From Gigaspora margarita (taxonomy: Eukaryota > Glomeromycota > Glomeromycetes > Diversisporales > Gigasporaceae), in contig WTPW01000064.1 of assembly GCA_009809945.1 (NCBI GenBank), forward strand, positions 434,519 through 498,518: a DNA stretch of 64,000 nt, written 5' to 3'. Below are positions 11,996 through 23,869 of this stretch, piece by piece. Numbering within the stretch: the stretch's first letter is position 1; every line of letters begins with the position of its first letter. Under the pieces are notes generated by a model. The model ran no database searches. It saw only the letters and a list, made by a program, of their open reading frames with translations, and was not told the origin of the DNA. Made by a program: the position numbers and the translations under genes.

Positions 11996-12219
11996 TTGTA
12001 GAGCGTGCAGCCTCTATTTATTCAGACATATCCCATGAAGGAATATAAATCTACTCGATGGCAATAATAGCCATATTGACAAAGGCATAATCCAAATTCT
12101 GACTAGGTAATCATATTATCAACTTTGAATGTGATCACCAGTAAAAATTCAAAGGGAAAAAAAAAAATTCTATAACAAAGGTAAAACAAAAATGGCAAAA
12201 CTCATTTCTTTGGAACCTT

Positions 12220-12512
12220 CCATTTTCATAACTATAACTAGTGAATATCAATTCACATTGCATGTTCATATTAACACCCAGCCTGTATTATGCAGCTAGA
12301 AAACTAACAGCTAGTGCTAAGCCGCACAAACTCAACTGATTATAGTAATCTCCTGGCGCAATATTATTTGCTATTTCTGGAAGCATATCCTATTCAGTTT
12401 TAACAACTAATATAATCTGTATCCATCAAATAAAATTAAACTCTGGTATATCAGACCGGACTATTCCAATTATAAGAAACATGCATACAATGCTTTTCAT
12501 TCGAGTTGACAT
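12220..12512. repeat. 280-bp repeat family, copy 1
   Basis: Begins TTTTCATAACTATAACTAGT and runs to CAATTATAAGAAACATG. It is nearly collinear with 13276-13560 over its whole length and with 13090-13275 in part. AT-rich, non-coding. Confidence 0.65.
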
Positions 12513-12863
12513 AAAGTCAACAGATCAAAAAGATGCTAAGCATGTTGATGCGCATTGTGGAACTATTAACCAGAACAAGTCTGGTCCAGATAATCAAAGG
12601 AGGTGAGTATGATTTGAATAACTTTCCATAAACAGTAATCACTAACTTGATAAAGGCAACAATGAGAACAAAAAAAAACTATGGAAAATGCAAACTGGTC
12701 TTATGCCAACAATTGCTTATTCAACTATGACAGACCACAATTTCAACCCAACTCTCCCTCCCAAAAGAATCTGGCCATTCTCATAATATTAATATAACGT
12801 GTTTATACTGATAGCCAGCCCAGGTGGTCAGCTACACAAACACAACAAAATCAATGATTTTAC

Positions 12864-13008
12864 AGGGCTGTCCCAAAATTTTGGATCAGATGTATCAGAT
12901 CTAGTAAAATTTTTTATGATCTTTGAACAAAATTGTTCGATTCCGATCCTGCTGACCATGATTCTGATGCATTCTGACATATTCTGATCCAGATTTTTGG
13001 GGACCCCA
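12864..13008. mobile_element. Small MITE, GGATCAGA subterminal motif
   Basis: Left GGGCTGTCCCAAAATTTTGG..GATCAGA pairs with right (reverse complement) TGGGGTCCCCAAAAATCTGG..GATCAGA. Several ATTCTGATNC motifs lie inside. No target duplication seen. It lies between copies of the 280-bp repeat. Confidence 0.55.
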
Positions 13009-13089
13009 GATACGTTAAACTCAACTGCTATATAAGCAAATATCAATATCACATGTTTTAGCATACCTTATATATTAAGATAAAAAAAA

Positions 13090-13275
13090 ATATCACATGT
13101 TCATACTAATAGCTGGCCTGCATTATGCAATGCAGGTGGGAAACCACCAGCTAGCGCTAGCTGCATAAACAACTGCTTATGGTTATCTTTTGGCACAATA
13201 TTATTGCTATTTTCGGGAGCATATCCCATTTCAGTTTCAATTTCAATAGCACATAAATCACAGCTAAATAAATCT
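13090..13275. repeat. 280-bp repeat family, partial copy 2
   Basis: Shares CATGTTCATACTAATAGC, the AACTGCTTATGGTTATCTTTTGG region and GGGAGCATATCCC with copies 1 and 3. Both edges are cut. A shorter echo lies at 12797-12850. Confidence 0.55.
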
Positions 13276-13562
13276 GCATTTTCATAACTATAACTAGTAA
13301 ATATTTATTTACATTATATGTTCATATTAACGGCCAGTCTACGTTATGCAAGCAGGAAACCACTGGGCCATACTAAGCTGCACAAACTCAACTGCTTATA
13401 GTAATCTCCTGGCACAATATTATTTGCTATTTCTGAGAGCATATTCTATTTTAGTTTCAACAACTAATATAATCTGCATCCATAAAATAAAATTAAACTC
13501 CGGTATATCAAACTGGACTATTCCAATTATAAGAAATATGTGTGCAATACTTTTTGATATAC
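13276..13562. repeat. 280-bp repeat family, copy 3
   Basis: Collinear with copy 1 at 12220-12512 from TTTTCATAACTATAACTAGT to CCAATTATAAGAAATATG, with scattered substitutions. The 95-codon frame over it is not supported as a gene, because copy 1 does not keep it. Confidence 0.65.
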
Positions 13563-14600
13563 TGATTATTTCATCCTTCACATGCACTGACTATATTGTT
13601 ATACTTACACACTTTATTTTTCTATATATCTGATATCTAATTATTACTCTTATTCCTGCTACTTTCTTATCTTTTTCTAATCTCTTTATATCAACTTTCA
13701 AAATTTTCTACTCTTTTAAATTTTTTTTTCATCCTTAAATAATTTTTCTCTCATTCGCTTCTGCACTATTTTATAACTCCCTGTATTAACCTAACGCTTT
13801 AACTTGTTAACATATGCAAATCATATGACAATATATACAGTATTTAAGTTTAATGAAAAGATATGCATTGAATTAATATAGAAATTAAATAATAGCAATA
13901 AATAGTCATATAATTCTAATAACTAATCTGAAATATTTAGATCTCTACCTGCTTTACTACACCTCTAAATTAATTTGTTAAATCAATATTATCAGGCAAT
14001 TAATTTTATATATTGATTTTGTTAAAATTAAAAAAAATATGAAAATTTAAATTTAAAATATCTTGCTTGCTATATTGACATATTTATATAGTATGATTAT
14101 AATGTCATTATAAAAAGAGATGCTTATTAAAACGAAATCTGGTTATATCAGCAATTTTGTCATTGCTGAAGAGTGTCAATATAACCAGAGTGACATGTAT
14201 TTTCATTTTGTGCAAAAATAGCAAAACTGTAACTTGGCAGAAAAAGTAAGTTTATTCATCTTTTTTTGCTCTATATAATCACAAAAATTAATTTTAAATT
14301 AATATGTAGGTTAAAACTAATTTTTGCTAACTAGTTTATAGTAATTTTATATGTTTTTTTATATAATTTTATATATAAAAAATTTTATATGACATATTGT
14401 ATTACTAATATAGTAGCCAATTATTTTTTGACAATATCTTATTATCCACAAGCTAATTTGAATAATCTAACTACTATTAGATACGTCTCAATAAGCTTTA
14501 CAACTTTTAATTAGTAAATATGTATTGTTAACTTAGTAAGAAAATTTTTTTAGATAGAAGCATGTCATATTTTGGCTATAGTAATTTTTATATGTAATTT
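13563..14600. other. Non-coding AT-rich stretch with one hairpin
   Basis: No gene seen. A nested hairpin lies at 14138-14189: TCTGGTTATAT pairs with ATATAACCAGA, and CAGCAAT with ATTGCTG inside it. Confidence 0.45.
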
Positions 14601-15182
14601 GTAGGTCTTCACAAAAATTACTCATGCGTTTTAGAATTTTTAAAAGCTATAAAACCAATATTATACAATTAATACTTGAACTAAAATTAGTATATGGGGC
14701 CTTATAGCAAAAGGTAGTAATACTAAAAAAAATTTTTTTTGTAAAAACTTTATTTTTGCAAAAACTTTATTTTTGCAAAAATTAGACTATTTAGAACACA
14801 ATATTAAAAACCTATAAAAAAAAATTGTTTAGTTTATTACTACCTTTTGTTGTGGGCCTTCCATATAGAATTAGTATGATATACCTATTTTTGAAAAACA
14901 TGCTTTATTTATACCTCATATGTACTTGCTACTAATAGCAGGTCTTTAAAGTTAGAAAGATACTTGTCTAAGAGCCAGATCTGGGCCTGTACCTATCTAA
15001 CTTTGAAGGCCTGCTACTAGTAGCAAGCATATATAAGATATAAATACAGCATATTTTTCAAAATAGAATTATCATACTAATTTTGTATAACAATTTCAGT
15101 TCAAGCATCAATTATATAACATTGGTTTTATAATCTTCAAGAATTCCAAAATTGTATAAGTAATTTTTGCGAAAGTCTAGTA
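14601..15182. mobile_element. Long palindromic element, arms about 200 bp
   Basis: The left arm (from TAGGTCTTCACAAAAATTACT) returns in reverse complement in the right arm (to CGAAAGTCTAG). The arms include CTTGAACTAAAATT, TTGCTACTA.TAGCAGG and AAAGTTAGA.AG; the axis is near 14985. The left arm is interrupted by a smaller element at 14696-14862. No coding. Confidence 0.7.
14696..14862. mobile_element. MITE nested in the left arm of a palindrome
   Basis: The ends pair imperfectly (GGGGCCTTATAGCAAAAGG against GGAAGGCCCACAACAAAAGG) and both continue GTAGTAATA. ATAT flanks each side. The right arm of the enclosing palindrome has no such insert, which fixes the order of events. Confidence 0.65.
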
Positions 15183-15361
15183 ATTTGTATTATGTTATAC
15201 TATGATCACTTTTCAGTTAACTGGTAGATTATCAATAATATTTTTAATAAATATTCACTTAAATTCTGTTTATTATTTTTTAAAAGATTTTTGTAAACAA
15301 AAAAAAACTTCTTTTAACTATATAAGAAAGAATAGGTAACCAAATAAAGCAATACAATATT

Positions 15362-16430
15362 CAGTGTTGGCATTGGACTTATGTCCATTTAATTTTAACA
15401 TCATTGGACTAGATTGGACATTGGACATATACTTGGACATAGTCCATGTCCAATATGTCCAATAATTTACTAAAATTTTTAAAATTATTTATTATATAAG
15501 CTATAACAAAATTTTATTTAAATCTATGTAATCAAAAAAATTTAAAATTACTTTTAAATTAGCATAAAGTGCAATAGAATTCTTTATAAACTGAGCAATA
15601 AAAGAAGTCTATTTAATTTGTAACTCTAGAATTACTAATTATCAATACCATATATGTTTGAAAATAAGCTAATTTTTGGATAAAATCAATTTTTGGTCAA
15701 TCACAGATAGTTGCTACATAGTAAAGTTTAGATTTTACTATATAAATTGATAACTATCACTTAAGTAAACTTGTTTGGAAGTTCAAAATACATATATGTT
15801 GAAATTTTCATTAAAATTGATAAAATTTTTGTTATTTAACTTTTGATTTTTACATTTATCGAATATATTTTTTTTAAAAAAATTAATTTTTTCGTCAAAT
15901 ATAAAAATTAAAAGTCAATTAATAAAATATTATTCAATCTTTTTAAAAATTTTAATATATGTGTAATTTGATCTTCTGAATATGTTTACTTAAGCGATAA
16001 TAACTGATTTACATAGTAAACTTTGGACTTTACTATATAGTGAATATTGTTGATCGTGAAGTAGCTTATTTTTGGGTCAAAGACGTTTTTGAATTTGTGG
16101 ACCTAAAGAAGAAGGTAGCTTATTTTATGTAGTAGTCTATTTTTTGGACACATATGGTATTACAATTACAGTTTCTTATAGTAATTATAGTTAATTTTTA
16201 AATTGTTATAATTTGAATTTTATCTATATAACAAAAGTATAGTATAATAATTCAAGCATAATAGTACAAAATTTACAAAATTTTATAATTTGATTGGCCA
16301 ATTGTCATATAATTATGTACTGATTTAATGTTATACAATGTCCAATGTCTAATCCCTTCTGGTCCAATGGATTGGACTGGACTGGACATAGGTGGTCTAA
16401 TGTTTATGTCCAATGTCCAGCCCAACACTG
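15362..16430. mobile_element. hAT-like non-autonomous element, 8-bp duplication ACAATATT
   Basis: Ends CAGTGTTGG..TGGAC on both sides in inverted orientation. Each end carries several TTGGACAT/TGGACTGGAC copies as subterminal repeats. ACAATATT stands at 15354-15361 and 16431-16438, an exact match. The terminal CAGTG fits the hAT YARNG rule. The 1.07 kb contain no transposase; a further palindromic element occupies the middle. Confidence 0.85.
15650..16156. mobile_element. Palindromic element nested in the 15.4-16.4 kb hAT element
   Basis: TACCATATATGTTTGAAAAT at the left pairs with the right end TACCATATGTGTCCAAAAAA read in reverse. ACATAGTAAAGTTTAGA and AAGTAAAC segments also pair across the centre near 15890. 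TA at both borders suggests a TA-duplicating (mariner-like) element. A related single end is at 16795-16845. Confidence 0.6.
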
Positions 16431-16438
16431 ACAATATT

Positions 16439-17327
16439 GTTTAAAATTGAAAGAGAAAATGATATATTTTTTTAAAATTTATCTAAATTAATAAGTTAAA
16501 TCTATATTGTAGTAAAGACCTCCATTTATATAATAAAACTCTAAAAACTTTTGTACATGACTATAGGTAGTTACTTTCTTGGTAGAGCTCTTTTTTTTTT
16601 TGTTTGTTTATTTAAAAAATATTGTTTTATACTAGATTTTTTTTATATTCTTTGTCAGAAACTTGGTATAAATATAGTAAGTATAAACTCAATAAATGTT
16701 GTTATAACTAATATTAAAATTTGGTTTTATTATGAAATTTTAGATATATGTTTTAGGTTATATTAGAACTCATATTAGAGTTGTTAATAAAATATATACC
16801 ATATATTTTTAAAAATAAGCTACTTTCAAAAGAAGCTACTATATCTTTACAAAGCTTAATCACAGACTAGAGATCTTCAACCATTCTAGCAAAGAATTGG
16901 TCAAGAGTAAACCTCTTACTTCTATTTTATTAGATTAGTTTTCAATAATTTGTAATTCAAATTTAGTATTACTATTAATAAAGAATATAAAAGAAAGACC
17001 TTTTTTTAAAAAAAAAAAAATAAAAATATCAAGTTTACTAATACATATGACTAGTGTTAATACTACAATGATTTTTACTGATTTTTTTTTTAAAAAAGAG
17101 ATCTATTTTCTATAATTTTATTAAGTTTAATTACGTTATACATTATATATTTACATTTATGTGCAAAGGTACTAAACTAAAAGGAAATAAGGATAAGGGG
17201 CATCTATAAATAATATCATGTACCCCTACATAGTAGCTCTTGACCCCCTGTCTAGTATTTAAAAAAAATTTTAAAAATCTATATGTTTATATATAAAATT
17301 TTACAAAAACTTGAATATATTATGACC
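16439..17327. other. AT-rich non-coding stretch
   Basis: No coding signal. The frame at 16551-16766 is low-complexity and unsupported. An isolated end of the 15650-16156 family lies near 16800. Confidence 0.4.
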
Positions 17328-17502
17328 AGTAATCCAATTTGGATGATTTTGGTACCATTCGATTCGTCTCTATGAAATGAATCCAATGGTACCAAAATTA
17401 TTTTATTTGGATTACTAAATTACGTTTTATTAATGAAATACTATTGATTTTATAGTAATTTTATAAGAAAACATAATAACCAATAGTATTTCGTTAATAA
17501 AG
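17328..17502. repeat. Two adjacent hairpin repeats
   Basis: 17328-17416 folds as AGTAATCCAA..GGTACCATT against AATGGTACC..TTGGATTACT. 17425-17502 folds as ATTAATGAAATACTATTG against CAATAGTATTTCGTTAAT. A decayed relative of the first is at 44825-44893. Confidence 0.6.
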
Positions 17503-17665
17503 AATCTTAGCTCAAAGTTATATAGTAAATTCATATGTTTTTTTGAAAATTTTAATTATAAACAACATTTTGAACCCCTGTAAAGGGACATGTCCTGGGC
17601 CTGATATTATAATTTTTGATTTTTTTATTTTTAGATTATATTATTATCTAATTCTGGTTAATTAA

Positions 17666-20331
17666 ATGAAAACCAAAAATTTTGGGCCTTGTTTTGTCAT
17701 TGATTGTACAAATACCAATGTTAAATTCTGTGTAATTACTGAGCTTGCATTTAAAAAATGTCATAAAAATCAAATGCTGCAGAAGTATCCATATCTTGAA
17801 ATAGGAAGGCAATTATTTCATTCTTATTATTGTAAAATTATAGAAGCTGATAGTAGAAATGAAGAAAATCTTTTTTTAAAAAAAAAAAAGAGCATTTAGG
17901 AAAAAAAAAATTGAATCCATGATAAACAATAATTGTTCAGGTAGTGTAACAGTCTTTTTTTTTAAAAAAAAATATGTATATAGTTTTTTATTTAATTTAA
18001 TATTTTATATTAGATGTAACATTCGCTTCAAGAATTCAAGCATTAACAAGTGTATTATACTGTTGACAATACCAAGAATCTGCAAATCTTGAGTTAGATC
18101 CTGTGAAATTTGAAAATATTATTGAAAGTGCAGATCATCAACTTGAGGGCTTTTTTAAATATATGATGAATTTAGTTATTCCTAAAGAATGTTTGCCTAT
18201 AGTATAAATGAAGCAAAGAAGTCTGTTGTTGGCCTGTGCTATATGATGGCAGGCTTACGAAACAAATTTGTCAATCAACATAAATTAGAAGTTGGCTTGT
18301 ATCTGATGGCTTCGGGTACAATATGGGATATAGTCGATACAATAGCAAAACTCAGATATTCTGTGTGTGCTAATACTGTAGAAAGTTTTCAAAAAAAAGT
18401 TCAGAGTCAAAATGCAATAAAAATCTAAAAACATTTTACAAATCATGTAATTTTATTAATTAAATTTAAATAATTTAAATATTGATATCATATTTAAATA
18501 AAATTATTTTTATTTTTATATTTAATTAGAAAAATCAACTTTATATTTATAACATAGATGATTATCACACAATTCACAGAATTAAAAGGCCAGACACTAC
18601 TTCAACATCTAGTGCAAACCATTTTGCTACATATATAGCAAAACCCATTTTAGAATCTCAATTTGTTTTACTTGTACACAATAACACATCTATCCATAAT
18701 CCAGCAAACATTGAAGTACCAAGAATCTGTTGGTATTTTATTAATAATTATAGTGGAACATTCGATATTCCATATTTCGAACAATAGTTATATTGGATTT
18801 CACGAAACTGTTTAGTAATTAATAAACTTGATAGAATCGATGCTTTAATAGTGCATAACTATAATAACAATCTAAAAAAATGAAAAGAGAAATGATCAAT
18901 GGAAGGTCTTAAGTTAGTTGGATTTAATGAGCAAATGTTATACTCAGTTGAAGACTATATTAAGGTGATAACACTTATTTTATCTATCAATAATAAAACA
19001 CGACATTTGGATAACTGTATTACACTGCTTGTTGCTGATTGGCCTAGCCAATTGTTTGTTAGAAAAGCTCTATACATGAAAACACCACTGCCACAAAATA
19101 TTGAACTATTCTTACCAATTTTGGGTCCGCTACACTTATTCTTAAACAGTAGAGAACAAGCATTTTTAGTGCACTATTCCTTTTTCGAGAAATTATTTTG
19201 CTCTGTTTTTGGTTCCAGTAAAACACTTGCAAAAAGGCCTTGCCTGTGGAGGATTAGCCTCATTTTAGAACTTACTCGAAATGGTTAAATAAAAATTTAG
19301 GACAAAATTATAGAAAAATTTGGAAAAATGTGTAAGGACCTTGAGTATCGAACTACAATTGATTTACTTGATAACATAGTGCTGACAACACTTGATATCT
19401 ATGCAATTTTATTTCAAGCAGGTTTATTTGATGAATATGTGGAAACAGTTTTCTGCATTTGGACGTTTGCATTATAGTAGAAATGAAAAAACTACAATAA
19501 AGCACCTTTGGCTTTTTTGTTAGATGTATTTTATTGGAAGAATACCAATCATCCTTTTTTTGATATAATTTGAATGCATTTGCTATATTTCAACGAATAT
19601 TATGTAGAGAATACTCATAGTCGAATTAGGGCAAATACATCACCAAATGAAATATAATAAAACAAGCCTATGTTATTAGTAAATTGGTTGCTTTTTTTAT
19701 TATTAGACAAAGTTTGCTTTAATTTTACATATTTTATTTATCAATTATTTAGTGAACTATAATTTAGCATTTAAAGATAATTATTATAAGACACAGCAAT
19801 ATCCATATACCCTACTCACACTTGACCTTTTGGATAAGAAAACTAGTCTTTTTCTCTTAGAATACTTCAAGATTTATTCTATAATCGTGAAAAAGTGGCC
19901 CAAAGTTAAAAAAGAAAAAACAAAAGCTGAAAGTTTACCACCTTGCTACTTTAGGAGAAGACGTGAATTTATGACACTTACTAACTGCTTATAGTTCGTC
20001 ATATTTGTCCCAACCAAATTTGTGTGATTGTTGTAAGTGTCCATTTAGTGAAGAAGATGTAATAGTTCTTATTTGCAGCTATGGATACCATTTAACATGT
20101 TATAATAGCAAGTGTATTTATTGTGAAGAATTCTATAAAAAAAAGATTTTTAAAAATGTTAAAAAGTTTTTGGAACAACTCGAAGATGAAAATACATTTA
20201 TGGCAGAAGATTTTGATAGTGATAAAAATATCAAAAAAGAGAAGGAGGAAGAAACTTCAGAGGAAATAGAAGAGATTTCAGATATTTCATCTAAATTAGA
20301 AGCAAAAATTAGCCAAATAATTTTTTGGTAA
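17666..20331 (+). pseudogene. Decayed multi-exon gene of a repetitive family, RING-like C-terminus
   Basis: Collinear plus-strand pieces, in order: 17666-17899 (CFVIDCTNTNVKFC and SYYCKI, possibly metal-binding); about 18085-18420 (INEAKKSVVGLCYMMAGLRNK, LEVGLYLMASGTIWD); 18529-18784 (YIYNIDDYHTIHRIKRPDT, NHFATYIAKP) after an acceptor TTTAATTAG; 18899-19288 (VADWPSQLFVRKALYM, LGPLHLFLNSREQAF); 19326-19480 (EYRTTIDLLDNI, YVETVF); 19500-19660; and 20005-20331. The tail has CDCCKC..C..HLTC..KCIYC spacing like a RING finger, followed by an acidic Glu-rich stretch. At least three stops or frame shifts break it, for example TAG near 18786 and a slip near 18206. I believe this is a family repeated many times in Rhizophagus genomes, possibly transposon-derived; I cannot name it and no terminal repeats were found. 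Confidence 0.65.
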
Positions 20332-21102
20332 ATGAAAACCAATAAATAATATAATTTTTTCAGTGTTCCTCATAAACTGGCTGTTGAAATTTTATATACC
20401 AAAGTGTAAAAAAGTAACTAAATTCCAAGTTATTTGTATACTTATATTATTTTATAACAAATTACTAGTAAAAATGTATGCCTAGTAAATGTTATGCAAA
20501 ATTCAAATTACTAAGATTGGTCTTTATACTATATTTATATAATAATAAAAAAACCTAGTAAAATTTCATAGAAAACCCAGTTGTCCTTCGTGTATTACCT
20601 TATGATGTATATTCCTCTATATGATTTTTCATATATAAAAATCTTGTGTAACTATTATTCATATAGAGATTTCGGTCATGCTTAGTTAAGAGTAGGGTAT
20701 TTTATGTCACATTACACATATTTAATTTCGTGCAGTAATGATGCTGCCCGAAACTATTTTGAGCTAATGACCGAAACCGAAACTCTAATATTCTAGACGA
20801 AACTAATCCGAAACTATACCGAAATTCCCGAAACTATGCCGAAATTCTGAAACTATACCAAAATTCTGAAACTAAGTTTATATTAATATCCAAATAACTG
20901 AAACTCTTTTTATTTAAATTTATTTATACATAAAAAAATTTTTACAAATTCGCTCTAATCTAACTATCAACTACTAAACTATAACTAATCGCTCCATTCT
21001 TGGTACTAATGTAATGCTCTTTGCTCTTCATAACAAACCCGTTAACAACTATAATGTGATTAACCAGTTCCCGAAGCTCTATTCTATTTAACCTTCCCAG
21101 CG

Positions 21103-21539
21103 TATACAAAAACTATAGAAAAAAAGTAATTAGTAAAAAAGAACAAAAATAACAAAGAAAGCATAAAAAAAAGAGCAAGCACTTATCTTAGTGCCAGTTC
21201 TAGCATTTGTGTCGAGATCTCTGAATCTTTATGCCGTTTCACCCTTTCTGGGTCAAGATTTCTGAATCTTTACCCTTGCCGGCAGTACACAAAGTTAAGA
21301 TCTCTGAGTCGAGATCTCGCCATTCCACCTTCCTAGTAGTACACATAACCTATAGAAGAAAAAAGTATTTAGCAAAAAAGAATGAAAAATAAAAAAGAAG
21401 ACAAGCAAAAAAAAAAAACTGATACTTATCTTAGTATAGTTCTAACACTTCCAGGTCGAGATCTCTGAATCTTACGCCATTTTACTCTTACTGGCATTAT
21501 ACAAAACCTATTGAAGAAAAAGTAGTTAGTAAAAAAAAA
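21103..21539. repeat. Tandem repeat running into an assembly gap
   Basis: The unit contains TATACAAAA.CTAT.GAA, A-rich sequence, ACTTATCTTAGT and TCGAGATCTCTGAATCTTTA. Copies begin near 21103, 21341 and 21496. The repeat probably caused the gap that follows. Confidence 0.6.
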
Positions 21540-22370
21540 NNNNNNNNNNNNNNNNNNNNNNNNNNNNNNNNNNNNNNNNNNNNNNNNNNNNNNNNNNNNN
21601 NNNNNNNNNNNNNNNNNNNNNNNNNNNNNNNNNNNNNNNNNNNNNNNNNNNNNNNNNNNNNNNNNNNNNNNNNNNNNNNNNNNNNNNNNNNNNNNNNNNN
21701 NNNNNNNNNNNNNNNNNNNNNNNNNNNNNNNNNNNNNNNNNNNNNNNNNNNNNNNNNNNNNNNNNNNNNNNNNNNNNNNNNNNNNNNNNNNNNNNNNNNN
21801 NNNNNNNNNNNNNNNNNNNNNNNNNNNNNNNNNNNNNNNNNNNNNNNNNNNNNNNNNNNNNNNNNNNNNNNNNNNNNNNNNNNNNNNNNNNNNNNNNNNN
21901 NNNNNNNNNNNNNNNNNNNNNNNNNNNNNNNNNNNNNNNNNNNNNNNNNNNNNNNNNNNNNNNNNNNNNNNNNNNNNNNNNNNNNNNNNNNNNNNNNNNN
22001 NNNNNNNNNNNNNNNNNNNNNNNNNNNNNNNNNNNNNNNNNNNNNNNNNNNNNNNNNNNNNNNNNNNNNNNNNNNNNNNNNNNNNNNNNNNNNNNNNNNN
22101 NNNNNNNNNNNNNNNNNNNNNNNNNNNNNNNNNNNNNNNNNNNNNNNNNNNNNNNNNNNNNNNNNNNNNNNNNNNNNNNNNNNNNNNNNNNNNNNNNNNN
22201 NNNNNNNNNNNNNNNNNNNNNNNNNNNNNNNNNNNNNNNNNNNNNNNNNNNNNNNNNNNNNNNNNNNNNNNNNNNNNNNNNNNNNNNNNNNNNNNNNNNN
22301 NNNNNNNNNNNNNNNNNNNNNNNNNNNNNNNNNNNNNNNNNNNNNNNNNNNNNNNNNNNNNNNNNNNNNN
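21540..22370. other. Assembly gap (831 N)
   Basis: Run of N. Open frames that cross it are artefacts. Confidence 0.99.
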
Positions 22371-23432
22371 ACGGATGTAATGCAGTAACAATGCCACAAG
22401 AAAAAAATAATAAAAAAAGAGCCATTTTAGGGTTAGGGGCCTTAACATTTTTGAGAATTCTAGTGCAAAACCTGTTTTTTAATTGCGCTCAATTTATTAA
22501 TCGGGCATATACACTCCTGCATTGAGCATGTATACAATATGCTCCTGTGAGAATTTATTAGCAGGCCAGTTTCGGAGTTTTAGTATAGTTTCAGAGTATT
22601 GGTCTAGTTTCGGGTCTTTAGGCAAGTTTCGGCCAAGAAGGTCATGTCCGAAACTGGTAATACCAGTTTCGGTTTAGGTCAATCCGAAACTATATAGTTT
22701 CAGGCAGTATCATTATCGTGCAGATCACAGAACTTAGCCCTTATAAAAGCTCTCACAAACTCGTGATGTTTAAAAATTTTTCGTCAATAGTTTAATATCG
22801 TCAAAAAAAATGTTGTTTGATCGTTCAAAGGCTTGTGTACTCAACGGTAAGTTGTTTTCTATTAGCATGTTGGCTTAAAAAAGGTTTATTTAGGCAAAAG
22901 GCAAAGGTAACTTTATGCATTGGACTTCAAAAATACGCATTACAAGCAAACTTTATTAAATAATAATTTTTTTAAAAAAAATTTAGTAGATAACGATTTC
23001 AACCACTTGTTTACAATTAATTATATTGCGAAAAACTATAATGTTTAGAAATTTTTGGAGGTTAGCTAGAGACTATTTGTAAAAAAAAGCATTTATTAAT
23101 AGATCTATTTATAGATTATATAGTCATATTAAAACATGGGTGACGGTCAAATTAGATAGTTGTAAAAGGCTAAAATTTTTAATTGTAATACGTATAATGA
23201 GTGTAAAAAGCATTTTATTATATAATTATTTATTATTATATTGGTAAAAATTAGTTAAAGTAAAAAAAAATTGTTATAGTTCGAAAGATATTTAATTTCC
23301 GTTCATAATAAATGTAATAATTTGATTGGCTGATATACAATAAGTTACTATTTTTAGTTTGTTGTACTAATAATCTATATCTTGCAGCTATGTCATTATT
23401 TTACTATAATGTAGATCACATGAAATATCCTA

Positions 23433-23640
23433 CCCTTAAGCATAAACTCAAACTGCTTGAGTAATTTATAAACTAAGTATGCTTGTTTAAGCATACTTAT
23501 ATAAATTCGCTTATATAAGCATGCTTATATATAAACTAGTTTATAAAAACCAGTTTAGCTTGCTTTAGCACCAAAGCAGATATGCTTCAAGCATAAACCA
23601 AACTGCTTGAGCAATTTAATATCTCTAATTCAGACATTCT
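23433..23640. repeat. AAGCATAAAC / TTGAGCAATTT direct and palindromic repeats
   Basis: AAGCATAAAC.CAAACTGCTTGAG occurs twice (about 23439 and 23590). Between them lie palindromic TTATATAAGCATGCTTATATA sequences. Non-coding. Confidence 0.5.
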
Positions 23641-23655
23641 AGATAGTATCTAGAT

Positions 23656-23817
23656 CAGTGTTTAAAATTGGCATGCACAAGATGCACATGTGCATGAATT
23701 TTTTTTGAATTTTTTTAGATTTTTAAAAAATCTCTTAAGTGTGCAAGTAAATTTTTTTAAAAAAAATGCACAAAATGCATTTGTGCATGTAATTTTTTTT
23801 TTAAATTTTAAACACTG
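23656..23817. mobile_element. hAT-like MITE, 162 bp, 8-bp duplication ATCTAGAT
   Basis: Ends CAGTGTTTAAAATT on both sides, inverted. ATCTAGAT at 23648-23655 and 23818-23825, exact. The interior carries paired GCACAAGATGCACATGTGCAT-like stretches on both sides. No coding. Confidence 0.85.
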
Positions 23818-23869
23818 ATCTAGATGTGTTTATATATGAATTTGGTAATATAGTAGTGAATAAGTAGAG

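Larger units (their letters stand above)
20736..22715. mobile_element. hAT-like element, 8-bp duplication TCGTGCAG, with GAAACT subterminal motifs
   Basis: Ends TAATGATGCTGCCCGAAACT and, inverted, TAATGATACTGCCTGAAACT. TCGTGCAG lies at 20728-20735 and 22716-22723, an exact and complex duplication. TAATG fits the YARNG terminus of hAT elements. At least seven CGAAACT/TGAAACT copies lie within 180 bp of the left end, and a similar set lies inverted at the right, like transposase-binding subterminal repeats. The middle is a tandem repeat and an assembly gap, so whether a transposase is present is unknown. Confidence 0.85.
20686..23432. mobile_element. Outer inverted-repeat element interrupted by a hAT-like element
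   Basis: TTAAGAGTAGGGTATTTTAT at the left (near 20687) pairs with TAAGGGTAGGATATTTCATG (reverse complement of about 23407-23432). Only about 760 bp belong to this element once the insertion at 20736-22715 is taken out. No clear target duplication. The interior 22724-23400 is AT-rich and non-coding. Confidence 0.45.

Noticed and set aside
21426-22448. Long minus-strand frames of 299-340 codons
   Set aside because: They consist almost wholly of unknown residues across the N gap.
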